A DNA stretch of 64,000 bases from Paenibacillus eucommiae (GTDB lineage Bacteria; Bacillota; Bacilli; Paenibacillales; NBRC-103111): NCBI RefSeq assembly GCF_017874215.1, contig NZ_JAGGLB010000009.1, positions 213,758-277,757 on the forward strand, given 5' to 3'. A model generated the notes under the pieces. The model was not told the origin of the DNA. It saw only the letters and a list, made by a program, of their open reading frames with translations, and did not search any database. Each line of letters opens with the position of its first letter. Position 1 is the first letter of the stretch. The position numbers were made by a program, and so were the translations under genes. Below, in pieces: positions 26,895-35,633 of this stretch.

Positions 26895-28451
26895 TTAACT
26901 AAACTCAAATTTGTTTAACAATTCCAACGCCTCTTCATGATCAGGCTCAAGCTCTAATAATTTTCTTAAGTAACTGCATGCCTCTTCGTCTAATTCTAAT
27001 TCGAAACAACAAATGGCTAGACAATAAAATACGGTTACTACGATCTCATCTTGGTCTTCATGTACCGATATTTCCAAAAAACGTTTGGAATCTTCGTACA
27101 GTCCCATCTCAAACAGTATCAATCCACAATCAAGCGCTAGATCATACCGCTGCTCCATTACGTAGTAAGATGACCACATTAGCTGTATGCCTCTCAGAAT
27201 ATCCTGCTTTTCTTCGTCGTTTGCATCTGATAACAAACTAGAGATTTGCGTCGTACTCTGAATGAAAAATTCCGCATCATATCCACCCAAACGCCAAAAA
27301 CTTAATATTTGCTGTAATCCCATGCTTGTTATATGGCGATCTACCCATTCCTTCATACTAAAAAATTCGTCCGGACCAAAGCGTTCAAAACATCGGCGAT
27401 AAGCTAATCTTGTATTCGCATAGTCCATAGGATTATCCATATTAAGCATGCAGCCAACATTTATATTTGTATAATGATGCGGCGGATATAACGCCGCGGC
27501 TCCTCTTTGTTCGAAAACATGCTGGATCGCATGGTAATTTGCGGTTAAAGAAAAGCTTCCATGCAGGATCAACTCTGGTGGTTGTGCAAATTTCCAGCTA
27601 TCCAGCAAGTGATCTCCTTTGTCTGCAGTTATTAAGAGGAATCCCGCCTGAGACAACTGGTTTAAACGCTCTAAACAAGCTATTCCAGCGGCCGGAAATA
27701 AAATATGTGAATCTTCTAATTGTTCCTGATAAACGGCAATGACGTCCCGGTAAGGATAGTCTGCTTGTTCATATTCAGGCGCCCGTCGATATTCATAGTG
27801 TAAAGATATTTGATCTAACCATTCTGATGGTTTAAGTGAATCATGATGTTCCGGATATTCGACAAAAACATCTGCTTCATAAATTTGCCCATCACCAACA
27901 TAAATCAACTCTTGTGGAATGCTATCAAAAATGTAGTTGGCAACAATGATTACCGGTTGTTTTAAATCTCCTTCTCTAATCGTTGTGCCTGATACAACGA
28001 GGTTCAGAACCGTATCCTGAACAGCATCAAATCGCGCAAAATCCAGCAATCCCTCTGCAATAAAAGATTGCAGCGCGGGATGTTCCTTCCAGGCCAAAAC
28101 ATTGTCCATCGCCAAATCCGTCATGATATAGCGCAGCGAAGGCAGTGAAATCCCCGCATAGTCTCTCAACTGGCAAAGCTCATGTAACACATGATAAGCA
28201 AACCGTCCCGCTCCTGCTCCAAGCTCCACAATGATAACAGGCTCTGAACAATGTTCCTTATTCGCCCGATCTTGAAGAAACCCAAATATCATTTCTGCAT
28301 ATGAAGCAGCGATCATCGGATTACTCGTTATGTATTGAGGAACTTGGTCATTGTTCCATGCCTTCATTCCTTTTTCTTCATAATACTTCCGCTGAATATT
28401 CCATATAGGTGCTTCACTAAAACGGTAACGTTGTTTTCTTTGAATTGTCAT
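26895..28451 (-). CDS. MidA-like SAM-dependent methyltransferase with TPR tail
   Basis: 518 residues. The N-terminal two thirds contain a SAM-binding motif VIIVELGAGAGRFAYHVL (about 72-89), MTDLAMDN and VVANYIFDSIPQE, close to the MidA/PRMT7-like arginine methyltransferase family. The C-terminal 120 residues are TPR-like helical repeats (ALDCGLILFEMGLYEDSKRF, ACSYLRKLLELEPDHEEAL). AAGGATAA precedes the ATG by a short distance. The substrate may be a protein presented by the TPR part, which is inference. It is monocistronic as far as seen. Confidence 0.75.
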   Translation of the reverse strand: MTIQRKQRYRFSEAPIWNIQRKYYEEKGMKAWNNDQVPQYITSNPMIAASYAEMIFGFLQDRANKEHCSEPVIIVELGAGAGRFAYHVLHELCQLRDYAGISLPSLRYIMTDLAMDNVLAWKEHPALQSFIAEGLLDFARFDAVQDTVLNLVVSGTTIREGDLKQPVIIVANYIFDSIPQELIYVGDGQIYEADVFVEYPEHHDSLKPSEWLDQISLHYEYRRAPEYEQADYPYRDVIAVYQEQLEDSHILFPAAGIACLERLNQLSQAGFLLITADKGDHLLDSWKFAQPPELILHGSFSLTANYHAIQHVFEQRGAAALYPPHHYTNINVGCMLNMDNPMDYANTRLAYRRCFERFGPDEFFSMKEWVDRHITSMGLQQILSFWRLGGYDAEFFIQSTTQISSLLSDANDEEKQDILRGIQLMWSSYYVMEQRYDLALDCGLILFEMGLYEDSKRFLEISVHEDQDEIVVTVFYCLAICCFELELDEEACSYLRKLLELEPDHEEALELLNKFEFS

Positions 28452-28734
28452 TTATCCTTATCCTACCCTCTGAACTTTATACGATACCTATTATCTTACA
28501 TCAATAGCAACCTTTTTACGATCAATGCCTATCGAATTTTCCGTAATTGAGGGGATAATAAATTCTAAACGGCATGTAATTATGGTATATTTGAGACATC
28601 TTATCGGAATGGCTTCGAGTATTAAAGGCGCTGTACATACCATTCCACACTCTCACCGGCTGTCATTAACTCAAAGGTGATCGAGTAGATTCCAAGTCGT
28701 TATTCCGGCAATTATTTGGAAAGGGGGGACTAAC

Positions 28735-30711
28735 CTGGACTGGGAGAGTCAGACCATACTATGGAATTATACGTTCATCCGGACGATGGATATACGGTAT
28801 TTAACATTACGGGGAGAAGAAGAGCTTCGGGAATATCGTCTGCCGGTCAGTGGGTTCATTTATGTAGTAAGTGGTCATGCCACGATAAATCTCGACCTAA
28901 CAGCCTATAGGGTCAAGCCGCAGCAATTATTGCACGGGGGCAAGGGCATGCACTTGGCTATCGTACCCAATGATGAGCTTTTCGCTTATTATTTGATTCT
29001 ATATAAGGCTTCGTTGAGCTCTCCTCACAATCGTTATATGCGGCGCTTGTATGAAGCAACCGCCCCGTTTGAAACCCAGTACAGTTGCTCCTTATCATCC
29101 GCTCCGCTGCTACAAGGTTATCTCACGGACATGATCCATCACTGGCAGCAAGCAATGCCGCTGGACAAGCTGCGTGTCAAGGCGCTGTTCTATCAATTTA
29201 TTTATGAACTGATGAGGATGGTGACAGAGCAAGAAGTTTCAGGTAATCACCCTGATCTGGTTGGTCAGACCGTACGCTATTTGCAGGAGCATTACCGGGA
29301 TTCCGTGACCATGGACGATTTGGTTGCGATGCTGAATTGCAGCCCCACACATTTGTCCCGCTTGTTCAAACAACGGATGGGAACCAGTCCGATCCATTAC
29401 CACATTCGAATACGCATGGAGCATGCCAAGAAGCTGTTGTTGGACAGTGAAGCAAGCTTAAAGGACATAGCAGCAAGTGTAGGCTATTCCGATGTGTTTT
29501 ATTTTAGCCGGATGTTCAAAAAGCATACCGATTTTTCGCCCTTGCACTTTCGCAACCAGTTTGCCGGAACGGAGCTTGTACCGTATTCTCCATTAAATAA
29601 GGTAGCATCTGCTATGGATAGCGAAAAACTCTCTTGCTATATTGATAATAATAATTATTATCAATACAAAAAGGGAGAGAAACAAGCAATGAAGATGTAT
29701 GCAAAACCGTCATTCCTGACGATGTCTATTCTGCTGAGCCTGGCACTTGTGTTGAGCGCTTGCCAGCCGGCCGCGACAAATACAACGATGAGCAGCGGAA
29801 ACACTGCAAAATCAGCAACCGTACAACCCACACAGACGCCAGTGGAAGCTTCCGCCTCTGAGAGCACAACAAAAGTTACACCGGCAACCCGAATGTACAA
29901 GCATATCGATGGTGAAACAGAAATTCCGACGAATCCGAAGCGGATATTCACGGACCTAAAGGTAGGACAATTAATGGCATTAGGCGTGAAGCCAGTTGGC
30001 AGCGCAACCTGGCCGCTGCGGGCAGGCTTTATAGATACAACAGGTATAGAGGACCTGGGGGCATTTCCACTCAACCTGGAGAAGCTTACTTCCCTCGAGC
30101 CTGATTTAATTATTCTGACGGAGGCTTGGCGTGATGGCGGAGGATACGAGGCTTTTAGCAAAATTGCTCCGACCATCGTCATTCCCAACTACGGCGAAGA
30201 TATGTCTAGTGAATTGCTGATGTTTGGAGAGATGTTGGGCAGGGAGAAGGAAGCGAAGCAATGGTTATCTGAATTCGAGGCCAAAGCAGCGAAATCCAGG
30301 GAGAAGGTCAACGCTGTTATTAGGGAAGGAGAAACTTTCTCCATACTGAATGTTCGGGCAGACAATTTCTATATATATGGAAATGATAATATGGGCGGCG
30401 GTATTATTTATTCGATTCTGGGCTTAAAGCCGCAAGATAAAGTCAAGCAGGATGTCATCCAAGGAGAGGTATGGGAGGTATCGGCCGAGGTCATCCCCGA
30501 ATATATTGGCGATCATTTATTTATCGCATCCAATAAAAGTGCGGAGGAAGCACTGAAAAATAACCAGAAGATTTGGGCGAATACCCGCGCTGTGCAGAAC
30601 AATAACGTATACGCGATAGACTTTGATCAATTTTTGCCCTCTGACCCTATCAGCACCTCCCATCAATTGGACATCATTACGGACCTGTTGGTAAAGAAAC
30701 ATGCAAAGTAA
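28735..30711 (+). CDS. AraC regulator fused in frame to siderophore-binding lipoprotein (second copy)
   Basis: The open frame gives an AraC half (helix-turn-helix DLVAMLNCSPTHLSRLFKQ, DIAASVGYSDVFYFSRMFKK), then a linker translated from a Fur box, then a full lipoprotein from the internal ATG at 29689 (LVLSACQ) with a type III binding-protein fold (EKLTSLEPDLIILTE). An ATG at 28786 exists but has no ribosome site. Upstream codons continue the homology with the other fusion (ILWNYTF versus VLWNHAH). The only plausible start there is CTG at 28735, six bases after AAGGGGGG. With that start the protein is 658 residues. The layout parallels the gene at 17933, so the two are probably paralogues. 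A function in sensing and capture of a ferric siderophore is inferred. Confidence 0.75.
   Translation: MDWESQTILWNYTFIRTMDIRYLTLRGEEELREYRLPVSGFIYVVSGHATINLDLTAYRVKPQQLLHGGKGMHLAIVPNDELFAYYLILYKASLSSPHNRYMRRLYEATAPFETQYSCSLSSAPLLQGYLTDMIHHWQQAMPLDKLRVKALFYQFIYELMRMVTEQEVSGNHPDLVGQTVRYLQEHYRDSVTMDDLVAMLNCSPTHLSRLFKQRMGTSPIHYHIRIRMEHAKKLLLDSEASLKDIAASVGYSDVFYFSRMFKKHTDFSPLHFRNQFAGTELVPYSPLNKVASAMDSEKLSCYIDNNNYYQYKKGEKQAMKMYAKPSFLTMSILLSLALVLSACQPAATNTTMSSGNTAKSATVQPTQTPVEASASESTTKVTPATRMYKHIDGETEIPTNPKRIFTDLKVGQLMALGVKPVGSATWPLRAGFIDTTGIEDLGAFPLNLEKLTSLEPDLIILTEAWRDGGGYEAFSKIAPTIVIPNYGEDMSSELLMFGEMLGREKEAKQWLSEFEAKAAKSREKVNAVIREGETFSILNVRADNFYIYGNDNMGGGIIYSILGLKPQDKVKQDVIQGEVWEVSAEVIPEYIGDHLFIASNKSAEEALKNNQKIWANTRAVQNNNVYAIDFDQFLPSDPISTSHQLDIITDLLVKKHAK
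29642..29664 (+). promoter_or_regulatory. Fur box inside the second AraC::lipoprotein frame
   Basis: A perfect 11-1-11 palindrome (left arm TTGATAATAAT, right arm its complement) containing Fur half-sites TGATAAT and ATTATCA. A -35 TTGCTA just before it and a -10 TATTAT within it (16-bp spacing) form a promoter that Fur would cover. The internal ATG (29689) with AAGGGAGAG follows. Confidence 0.8.
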
Positions 30712-30739
30712 TAAATAACGCCGACGCCAGGCGTACTCA

Positions 30740-30775
30740 CAAGAAGAGCCAACGCTCAAGCGTTGGCTCTTCTTG
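30740..30775. terminator. Bidirectional terminator
   Basis: A perfect 17-bp inverted repeat (CAAGAAGAGCCAACGCT and its complement) separated by two bases lies between convergent genes ending at 30711 and 30788. Confidence 0.85.
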
Positions 30776-30787
30776 CTTGAAATCGAA

Positions 30788-31882
30788 TTATTTACTAACG
30801 GTCAACAATTGTACGATATCATCCATTTTCATGCCTTCTGCGATTGGGCCGCTCAGCATCCAGTGTCGTGCTGATAATTTATATACTTGATTCTGCTTTA
30901 CAGCAGGAATCGTTTTCCAAATATTCATTTGCTCCACAGATGTCACAGTGTCCATCGCTTTTTGAAAATCTGTTTCTAGTTGCAGTGAACCTCCAGCCGT
31001 GACGAACAAATAATCCGCATTCAACTCTGGAAGCTTCTCCAATGACAAACTAATGCCCCATTCATCCTTTGTTGTTTTCTGCAAATCCTGGATGCTTGCT
31101 GCCGGCGACAAACCCAGATCGTCGTATAAGACACTTACGTATTCAAAACCCGGAAAAAACAATTGGACTTCCTTCTCCGAAGGCCGGATGACGCCAACCG
31201 TTTTGTTATTGCCAATTTTCTGAATTATCGTTTCACGCGCTTGTTTCAGTTTGTCATCATATGCTTGTATAACTGAATTTACCTTCTCTTCCCGGTCTAA
31301 CGCTTTGCCAATCTCGGTGATCGATGCTTTCCAATCATCACGGTTATAGGCTAAGGTTGGGGCAATTTGTGAAAGCTTTTCAAACACCGCCTGATCAGCA
31401 TAACCGTTAGATGTTAGAATTAAATCAGGCTGTGCGGCAAGAATGGCTTCGTAATTAATACCGCCTGCTGAATACAGCATAGGAATTTTCTGTTCCTGCA
31501 GCCTCTTGTACAGATAATGCCCTTCCATACCGTCAGCAAGCACCAATGGAACTTCAAGCGACAGCAGCATGTCCTCTAACCCTATACTGACAATGCGTTT
31601 AGGTTGGGCAGCAATTGTCGTCTCCCCATACACATGTTTTATTAGCTTGGTTGCACTTGCTTCAGGAGTGGCAGTTGCTGTTGCGATTTCCGTTTGTACA
31701 GGCTCGCTTGTCTGCGCTTGGGCCACTTCCTGGGTTGCGGAAGGCTGCACATTTTGATTCTCCTTGCTGCCACATGCTGCTAACACAATGGCAAGAAATA
31801 GCAGAACCAAGCCTAATGCAGCCTTCCCCATTTGATTGCTTTTACCTCTTTCATTACTGTTGGCTCTGTCTTTTGATTGCAT
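30788..31882 (-). CDS. Iron-siderophore-binding lipoprotein
   Basis: 364 residues with a lipoprotein signal (LAIVLAACGS), a Thr/Ala/Glu-rich linker and a FecB/FeuA-type binding fold (PKRIVSIGLEDMLLSLEV, EAILAAQPDLILTSNG, KLSARHWMLSGPIAEG). GGAGGG precedes the ATG. The promoter region carries a perfect Fur-type palindrome at 31897-31919. Unlike the two fusions, this gene stands free. The AraC-binding-protein regulator at 31970 is transcribed in the same direction upstream and probably activates it when it binds the same ligand. No permease or ATPase genes are adjacent, so the transporter must be elsewhere. Confidence 0.85.
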   Translation of the reverse strand: MQSKDRANSNERGKSNQMGKAALGLVLLFLAIVLAACGSKENQNVQPSATQEVAQAQTSEPVQTEIATATATPEASATKLIKHVYGETTIAAQPKRIVSIGLEDMLLSLEVPLVLADGMEGHYLYKRLQEQKIPMLYSAGGINYEAILAAQPDLILTSNGYADQAVFEKLSQIAPTLAYNRDDWKASITEIGKALDREEKVNSVIQAYDDKLKQARETIIQKIGNNKTVGVIRPSEKEVQLFFPGFEYVSVLYDDLGLSPAASIQDLQKTTKDEWGISLSLEKLPELNADYLFVTAGGSLQLETDFQKAMDTVTSVEQMNIWKTIPAVKQNQVYKLSARHWMLSGPIAEGMKMDDIVQLLTVSK

Positions 31883-31896
31883 GCTTAACCCTCCGT

Positions 31897-31919
31897 TTGA
31901 TATTGATAATCAATATCAA
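31897..31919 (-). promoter_or_regulatory. Fur-type palindrome upstream of the binding lipoprotein
   Basis: A perfect 11-1-11 inverted repeat, left arm TTGATATTGAT, centred on A at 31908. It contains the overlapping half-sites expected for Fur. It ends 15 bases before the start codon. Confidence 0.75.
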
Positions 31920-31969
31920 CAAAGTATAAGACATCCCCTCTGTTTTGTGAATACACACATGTGCTTATT

Positions 31970-33640
31970 TTAGTGCGCATAGCCGCACAACTGTGCATCT
32001 GCTAATTGATCCAGCATCCGCTCATGACTGAAGGCAGAATATTCTCCCCAAGGGAATTCGAACCAAGGGAAGTCAGGCAGCAGCGAAAACTTTCCATTAC
32101 TTACAGCGGGAACACGTAACCAGCGCTCTGATTGCTTCAAAGCCTGCCAGGTATTCTGTGATTCAGCCTCTTCACCCACACTTAGCAGAATATGGCCCAC
32201 TCTCTTCAAATCATCTATTTCCCACATAAGCTCTTGCCTCCACTCATCCGCTTGATCAGAATCCTCTGGAAGCTTCAATTCCAGGTCATCATACAATACT
32301 GTAGCGGCCCGGCTCCCGACCCTGAATAGCTTGCCGCGAGATATCTTAAGCATGAGAACGGGATCTTCTCCGAATTTCATTTTCATATGAGGTCTGAGCT
32401 TTTGTGCTTTGGCATCGTAGTTATCCAACCAAATCTCCGCTTCCTTCAATTTGTTCACAAATTCCGCAACAAGTCTTAAGTGCTGGCGCCAATTTAAAGT
32501 ATTGTAAGGGATTAACAACAAAGGCGCAATTTCTTTCAGCTTTTCGGCTTCCTCTTCAGGAATCATATAATCCAATGCGATGATTAAATCGGGGCTGGAA
32601 GCACGCAGCGTTTCTTCATTAAACCTATAGTCATGACTCAAAGGAATCGTTATATCCATATGATATTTTTTCCGGTAGTAATCGTCCCAATACTGATCGA
32701 TCGGCGCAGCGAAGGGAATGATTTGCAAGGGGAGCAGCTGACCGATATTTGCCCAACTGTATGCCGCAACCTTAAGCACCTGATTCCGCAAATAGACAAC
32801 AGGTGCAATTCCCACCTGCTTCTTGAACATTCGGCTGAAATAAGTCGGGTTTTGATAGCCTGCCTGATAGGCAATATCCTGCAGCGGCAGATTCGGCTCT
32901 TCCAGCATTAACCGCTTAGCTTCCTGGATTCGCAAATCTGTTATGTAATCACCAACACTTTTCCCATACTTCTCTTTAAATAAACGCATAAAATGATACC
33001 GGCTCATGCCAGTTAATTGAGCCAGATGCTGTATTGTAATTTCTTCCTTATAATGCTGCTCAAGCTCCTGTTTGGCCCGCTCCAATATGCCTAATGATTC
33101 ATGGATAGCCGTCTGAAACGCAATGCCCAACAGTTCATGCAGTCCTGCCTCGCAATAAAAGCGATCTGCCGCATTTCCTTTGCCCCACAGCCTAAAAAGC
33201 ATTTTACACTTTTCGATAGCTGGTGACGCCGGAGAAAGCCTTAACATACTCTGCAGTGGGAATATCCCTCTATTTAGGTGTTTCCCCCCTTCCTCCGCTT
33301 CCGGCTGCACAGAAGAAGAATGCCAAGCCACCTCAAAACGAATCATATAGACTTCAGGCTCATCTGTTTGATGTGAAACAATCTCCACAAGCTGATGGGG
33401 GGTACAAAGTATTAGTGCACTATGCTTTAACGAATAATAGCAGCCATCGATAATCACATGACCAGAGTGACCTCCTGCCACGATAAGCAGATTATAGGGC
33501 ACTTGTCTGTCCTCCGGCTTTAAACGCCAATGATATTTATCAACACATTCCACGCCTCTCAGCTTCAGCCATAGGCTTTCGAGTGACATATCGGCCAAAC
33601 CTTCCAGAGCAGATTGCATTTCATCCATCCTTTCTCTCAC
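31970..33640 (-). CDS. Btr-like AraC regulator with siderophore-binding domain
   Basis: 556 residues (or 549 from the ATG at 33619, which has AAAGGATGG upstream; the first possible start is GTG at 33640). A cupin-like N-terminus and AraC helix-turn-helix pair (QHLAQLTGMSRYHFMRLFKE, DIAYQAGYQNPTYFSRMFKK; about 195-290) are followed by a binding-protein-like domain without any signal peptide (SPDLIIALDYMIPEE, VLYDDLELKLPE). This is the plan of Bacillus subtilis Btr, which senses bacillibactin in the cytosol and activates its uptake genes. It therefore differs from the lipoprotein fusions nearby. A near-perfect Fur box lies upstream at 33677. Confidence 0.85.
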   Translation of the reverse strand: MRERMDEMQSALEGLADMSLESLWLKLRGVECVDKYHWRLKPEDRQVPYNLLIVAGGHSGHVIIDGCYYSLKHSALILCTPHQLVEIVSHQTDEPEVYMIRFEVAWHSSSVQPEAEEGGKHLNRGIFPLQSMLRLSPASPAIEKCKMLFRLWGKGNAADRFYCEAGLHELLGIAFQTAIHESLGILERAKQELEQHYKEEITIQHLAQLTGMSRYHFMRLFKEKYGKSVGDYITDLRIQEAKRLMLEEPNLPLQDIAYQAGYQNPTYFSRMFKKQVGIAPVVYLRNQVLKVAAYSWANIGQLLPLQIIPFAAPIDQYWDDYYRKKYHMDITIPLSHDYRFNEETLRASSPDLIIALDYMIPEEEAEKLKEIAPLLLIPYNTLNWRQHLRLVAEFVNKLKEAEIWLDNYDAKAQKLRPHMKMKFGEDPVLMLKISRGKLFRVGSRAATVLYDDLELKLPEDSDQADEWRQELMWEIDDLKRVGHILLSVGEEAESQNTWQALKQSERWLRVPAVSNGKFSLLPDFPWFEFPWGEYSAFSHERMLDQLADAQLCGYAH

Positions 33641-33676
33641 GCACTTTTGTGAATTCCCAATATAGACTATTTTAAC

Positions 33677-33691
33677 TGATAATTATTCTCA
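33677..33691 (-). promoter_or_regulatory. Fur box upstream of the Btr-like regulator
   Basis: TGATAATTATTCTCA differs from TGATAATNATTATCA at one position. It lies 37 bases before the first start codon. Confidence 0.65.
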
Positions 33692-33754
33692 CATCGAGCT
33701 TTTTTATGCTAGGAAAAGACAGTATTATCTAAAAAGTAAGTAGCTTTCTGCCGA

Positions 33755-33774
33755 TATAGGTTTATGTACCTATA
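33755..33774 (+). promoter_or_regulatory. Inverted repeat upstream of the DUF2207-LemA operon
   Basis: TATAGGT and ACCTATA, separated by six bases, form a perfect inverted repeat 40 bases before the first ribosome site. It is a plausible operator or small hairpin; the binding protein is unknown. Confidence 0.4.
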
Positions 33775-33814
33775 GTTCTTTCGACATATTGGCGCGATTT
33801 GCAAGGAGACCCAT

Positions 33815-33871
33815 ATGACAACGAGAACATCTATACTCGTTTCAGAAAGGAACTATCCTATATGTCCTTAA
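33815..33871 (+). CDS. Possible 18-residue leader peptide
   Basis: An ATG at 33815 has the best ribosome site of the region (AAGGAG, 8 bases upstream) but is out of frame with DUF2207. It reads MTTRTSILVSERNYPICP and stops in TAATG, overlapping an in-frame ATG of the main gene at 33871. This could couple translation of the main gene, or be chance. Confidence 0.3.
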   Translation: MTTRTSILVSERNYPICP

Positions 33872-35595
33872 TGCCTAAATGTATAGCACTTATAGTCTCA
33901 CTCTTCTTACTGTTGTCTTCCCCGATCGCATATGCGGAGGATCGTTCCTTTGAAATTCGTGAGGTTGACATTCATGCCCGCATCGACAGCGATGGCAGCA
34001 TGCACGTTACAGAGCGGGATACATATCATTTTAATGGCTCATTTCAAGGGATACTTGTGGATCTCCAAACTACCGGATCGGACGGAATCGAACATTTTCA
34101 AGCTTTCGAGATGAGTGGAGAGCAACAAATTCCACTACACTTCGAAAAAATAGGAGATGGAGAGACACTACAATACAAAATTTATACTCCATCCGCGGAC
34201 GAAACCAAGGTATTCCAAATCATGTACTCTCTTAAGAATGTTGTGCAAGTCTATGCAGATACCGCAGAATTGTATTGGAAGTTCTTTGACTCTACTAACC
34301 AGAGCAATCTAGAAAAAGTTGGCATTGATATTGAATTACCCAATGATATACGTCAGGAATCGATTGTCGCCTTCGGACATGGTCCCTTGCATGGTACGCA
34401 CAATATCAACAACAACGGTATTGTACGGTATCAGATTAGTCCGCTGCCAGCTAATGAAATGCTAGAAGTTCGGATTCTTTTCCCCAACGGATCTGTACCC
34501 GGCAGTACCAAGGTGAGCGACGCGATGATGTACGATCAGATTATCGAAGAGGAAGAAAACTGGTCCTACTATATGGGTATGGCGAGTGTTTACGGTGCCC
34601 TGGCTTTGCTTATCGCAAATGTTGTTGCAGGGATCATTCTGCAATACAAATTTGGAAATAGATCCCGATCCAAGTGGAAAGGTAAATATTATCGCGAGAT
34701 TCCTAACGACGTAACACCTGCTGTCGTAAGTTATCTGATGCGCGAACGAACGAAGCCCAGGGACCTCATGGCTACCATGGTGGACCTCGCAAGAAAACAA
34801 TATGTATCAATGAAAGAAATTAAGAACGGAAGTAAGCCTAAGGAGAGCCATTACTCGTTTCAACTGATAAAAAGCTCTACGTCTGATTTACAGCCACATG
34901 AGAAGAAGCTACTCGACTGGTTCTTCCATCAACTGGGTAACAATGAGAGTGTGTCGATGGCCCAAATTCAAAAACATATTGAAGTTCAATCAAATGCCGC
35001 TGAATTTTTGAAGAATTGGTCGGAGTTTAAGGAGGAAGTCGCCGAAGCTGCCGTTCGGCTAGGCTATATCCAGCATCAGAAGTGGGTTCCCCGCGCGGTC
35101 ATACTTATTTTCATCGTTCAATTTTTCGGTTTCTGGTTTGTAGCACACACAGACTGGACATGGTTGATGTTCTGCGCTCCCTTCCTGCTCTTCTTCAAAC
35201 CGGGAAAGAGACGGAGAACCCCATTAGGACAGACCGAATATGTGAAGTGGAAGGCATTCAAACGCTTTTTGCGCGATTACAGCCGAATGTCAACTCGTGA
35301 GCCGTTGGAAGTGCACCTGTGGCAGCACTACTTCGTATACGCCATCCCGCTGAATGAAGCGAAGCGGATGAAAGAGATTGGTCATTTGAAAATGCCTGTT
35401 ACGAGGAGCAATGAATCTATCTTTTTCGATAGTTCCTTTGCTCATAGCTACAACTCTTGGGATGATAAGTTTGAACATACAATCTCACAGGCATACAAAT
35501 GCGCCAATCCCTCAGATTCGAGTTCGGATTCGGGAGGCTCATTCTCTTCTGGCGGGGGTGGTGGCGGCGGCGGGGGTGGCCGGGGTGCCTTCTAG
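33862..35595 (+). CDS. DUF2207 membrane protein
   Basis: 577 residues from the ATG at 33862 (AAAGGA about 10 bases upstream). A signal peptide (ends AYAED) is followed by the extracellular DUF2207 beta domain (IREVDIHARIDSDGSMHVTERD), a membrane helix near residues 235-260, a cytoplasmic region with paired hydrophobic helices (AVILIFIVQFFGFWFVA) and a C-terminus ending in Ser/Gly-rich sequence with a run of ten Gly. The N-terminal extension to a TTG at 33799 has no signal-peptide character. It is followed by lemA at 39 bases. DUF2207 and LemA proteins are often neighbours; their shared role is not established. Confidence 0.8.
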   Translation: MSLMPKCIALIVSLFLLLSSPIAYAEDRSFEIREVDIHARIDSDGSMHVTERDTYHFNGSFQGILVDLQTTGSDGIEHFQAFEMSGEQQIPLHFEKIGDGETLQYKIYTPSADETKVFQIMYSLKNVVQVYADTAELYWKFFDSTNQSNLEKVGIDIELPNDIRQESIVAFGHGPLHGTHNINNNGIVRYQISPLPANEMLEVRILFPNGSVPGSTKVSDAMMYDQIIEEEENWSYYMGMASVYGALALLIANVVAGIILQYKFGNRSRSKWKGKYYREIPNDVTPAVVSYLMRERTKPRDLMATMVDLARKQYVSMKEIKNGSKPKESHYSFQLIKSSTSDLQPHEKKLLDWFFHQLGNNESVSMAQIQKHIEVQSNAAEFLKNWSEFKEEVAEAAVRLGYIQHQKWVPRAVILIFIVQFFGFWFVAHTDWTWLMFCAPFLLFFKPGKRRRTPLGQTEYVKWKAFKRFLRDYSRMSTREPLEVHLWQHYFVYAIPLNEAKRMKEIGHLKMPVTRSNESIFFDSSFAHSYNSWDDKFEHTISQAYKCANPSDSSSDSGGSFSSGGGGGGGGGGRGAF

Positions 35596-35633
35596 TCAGC
35601 AAGGACATACACATATTTAGGGAGGTAATACGA

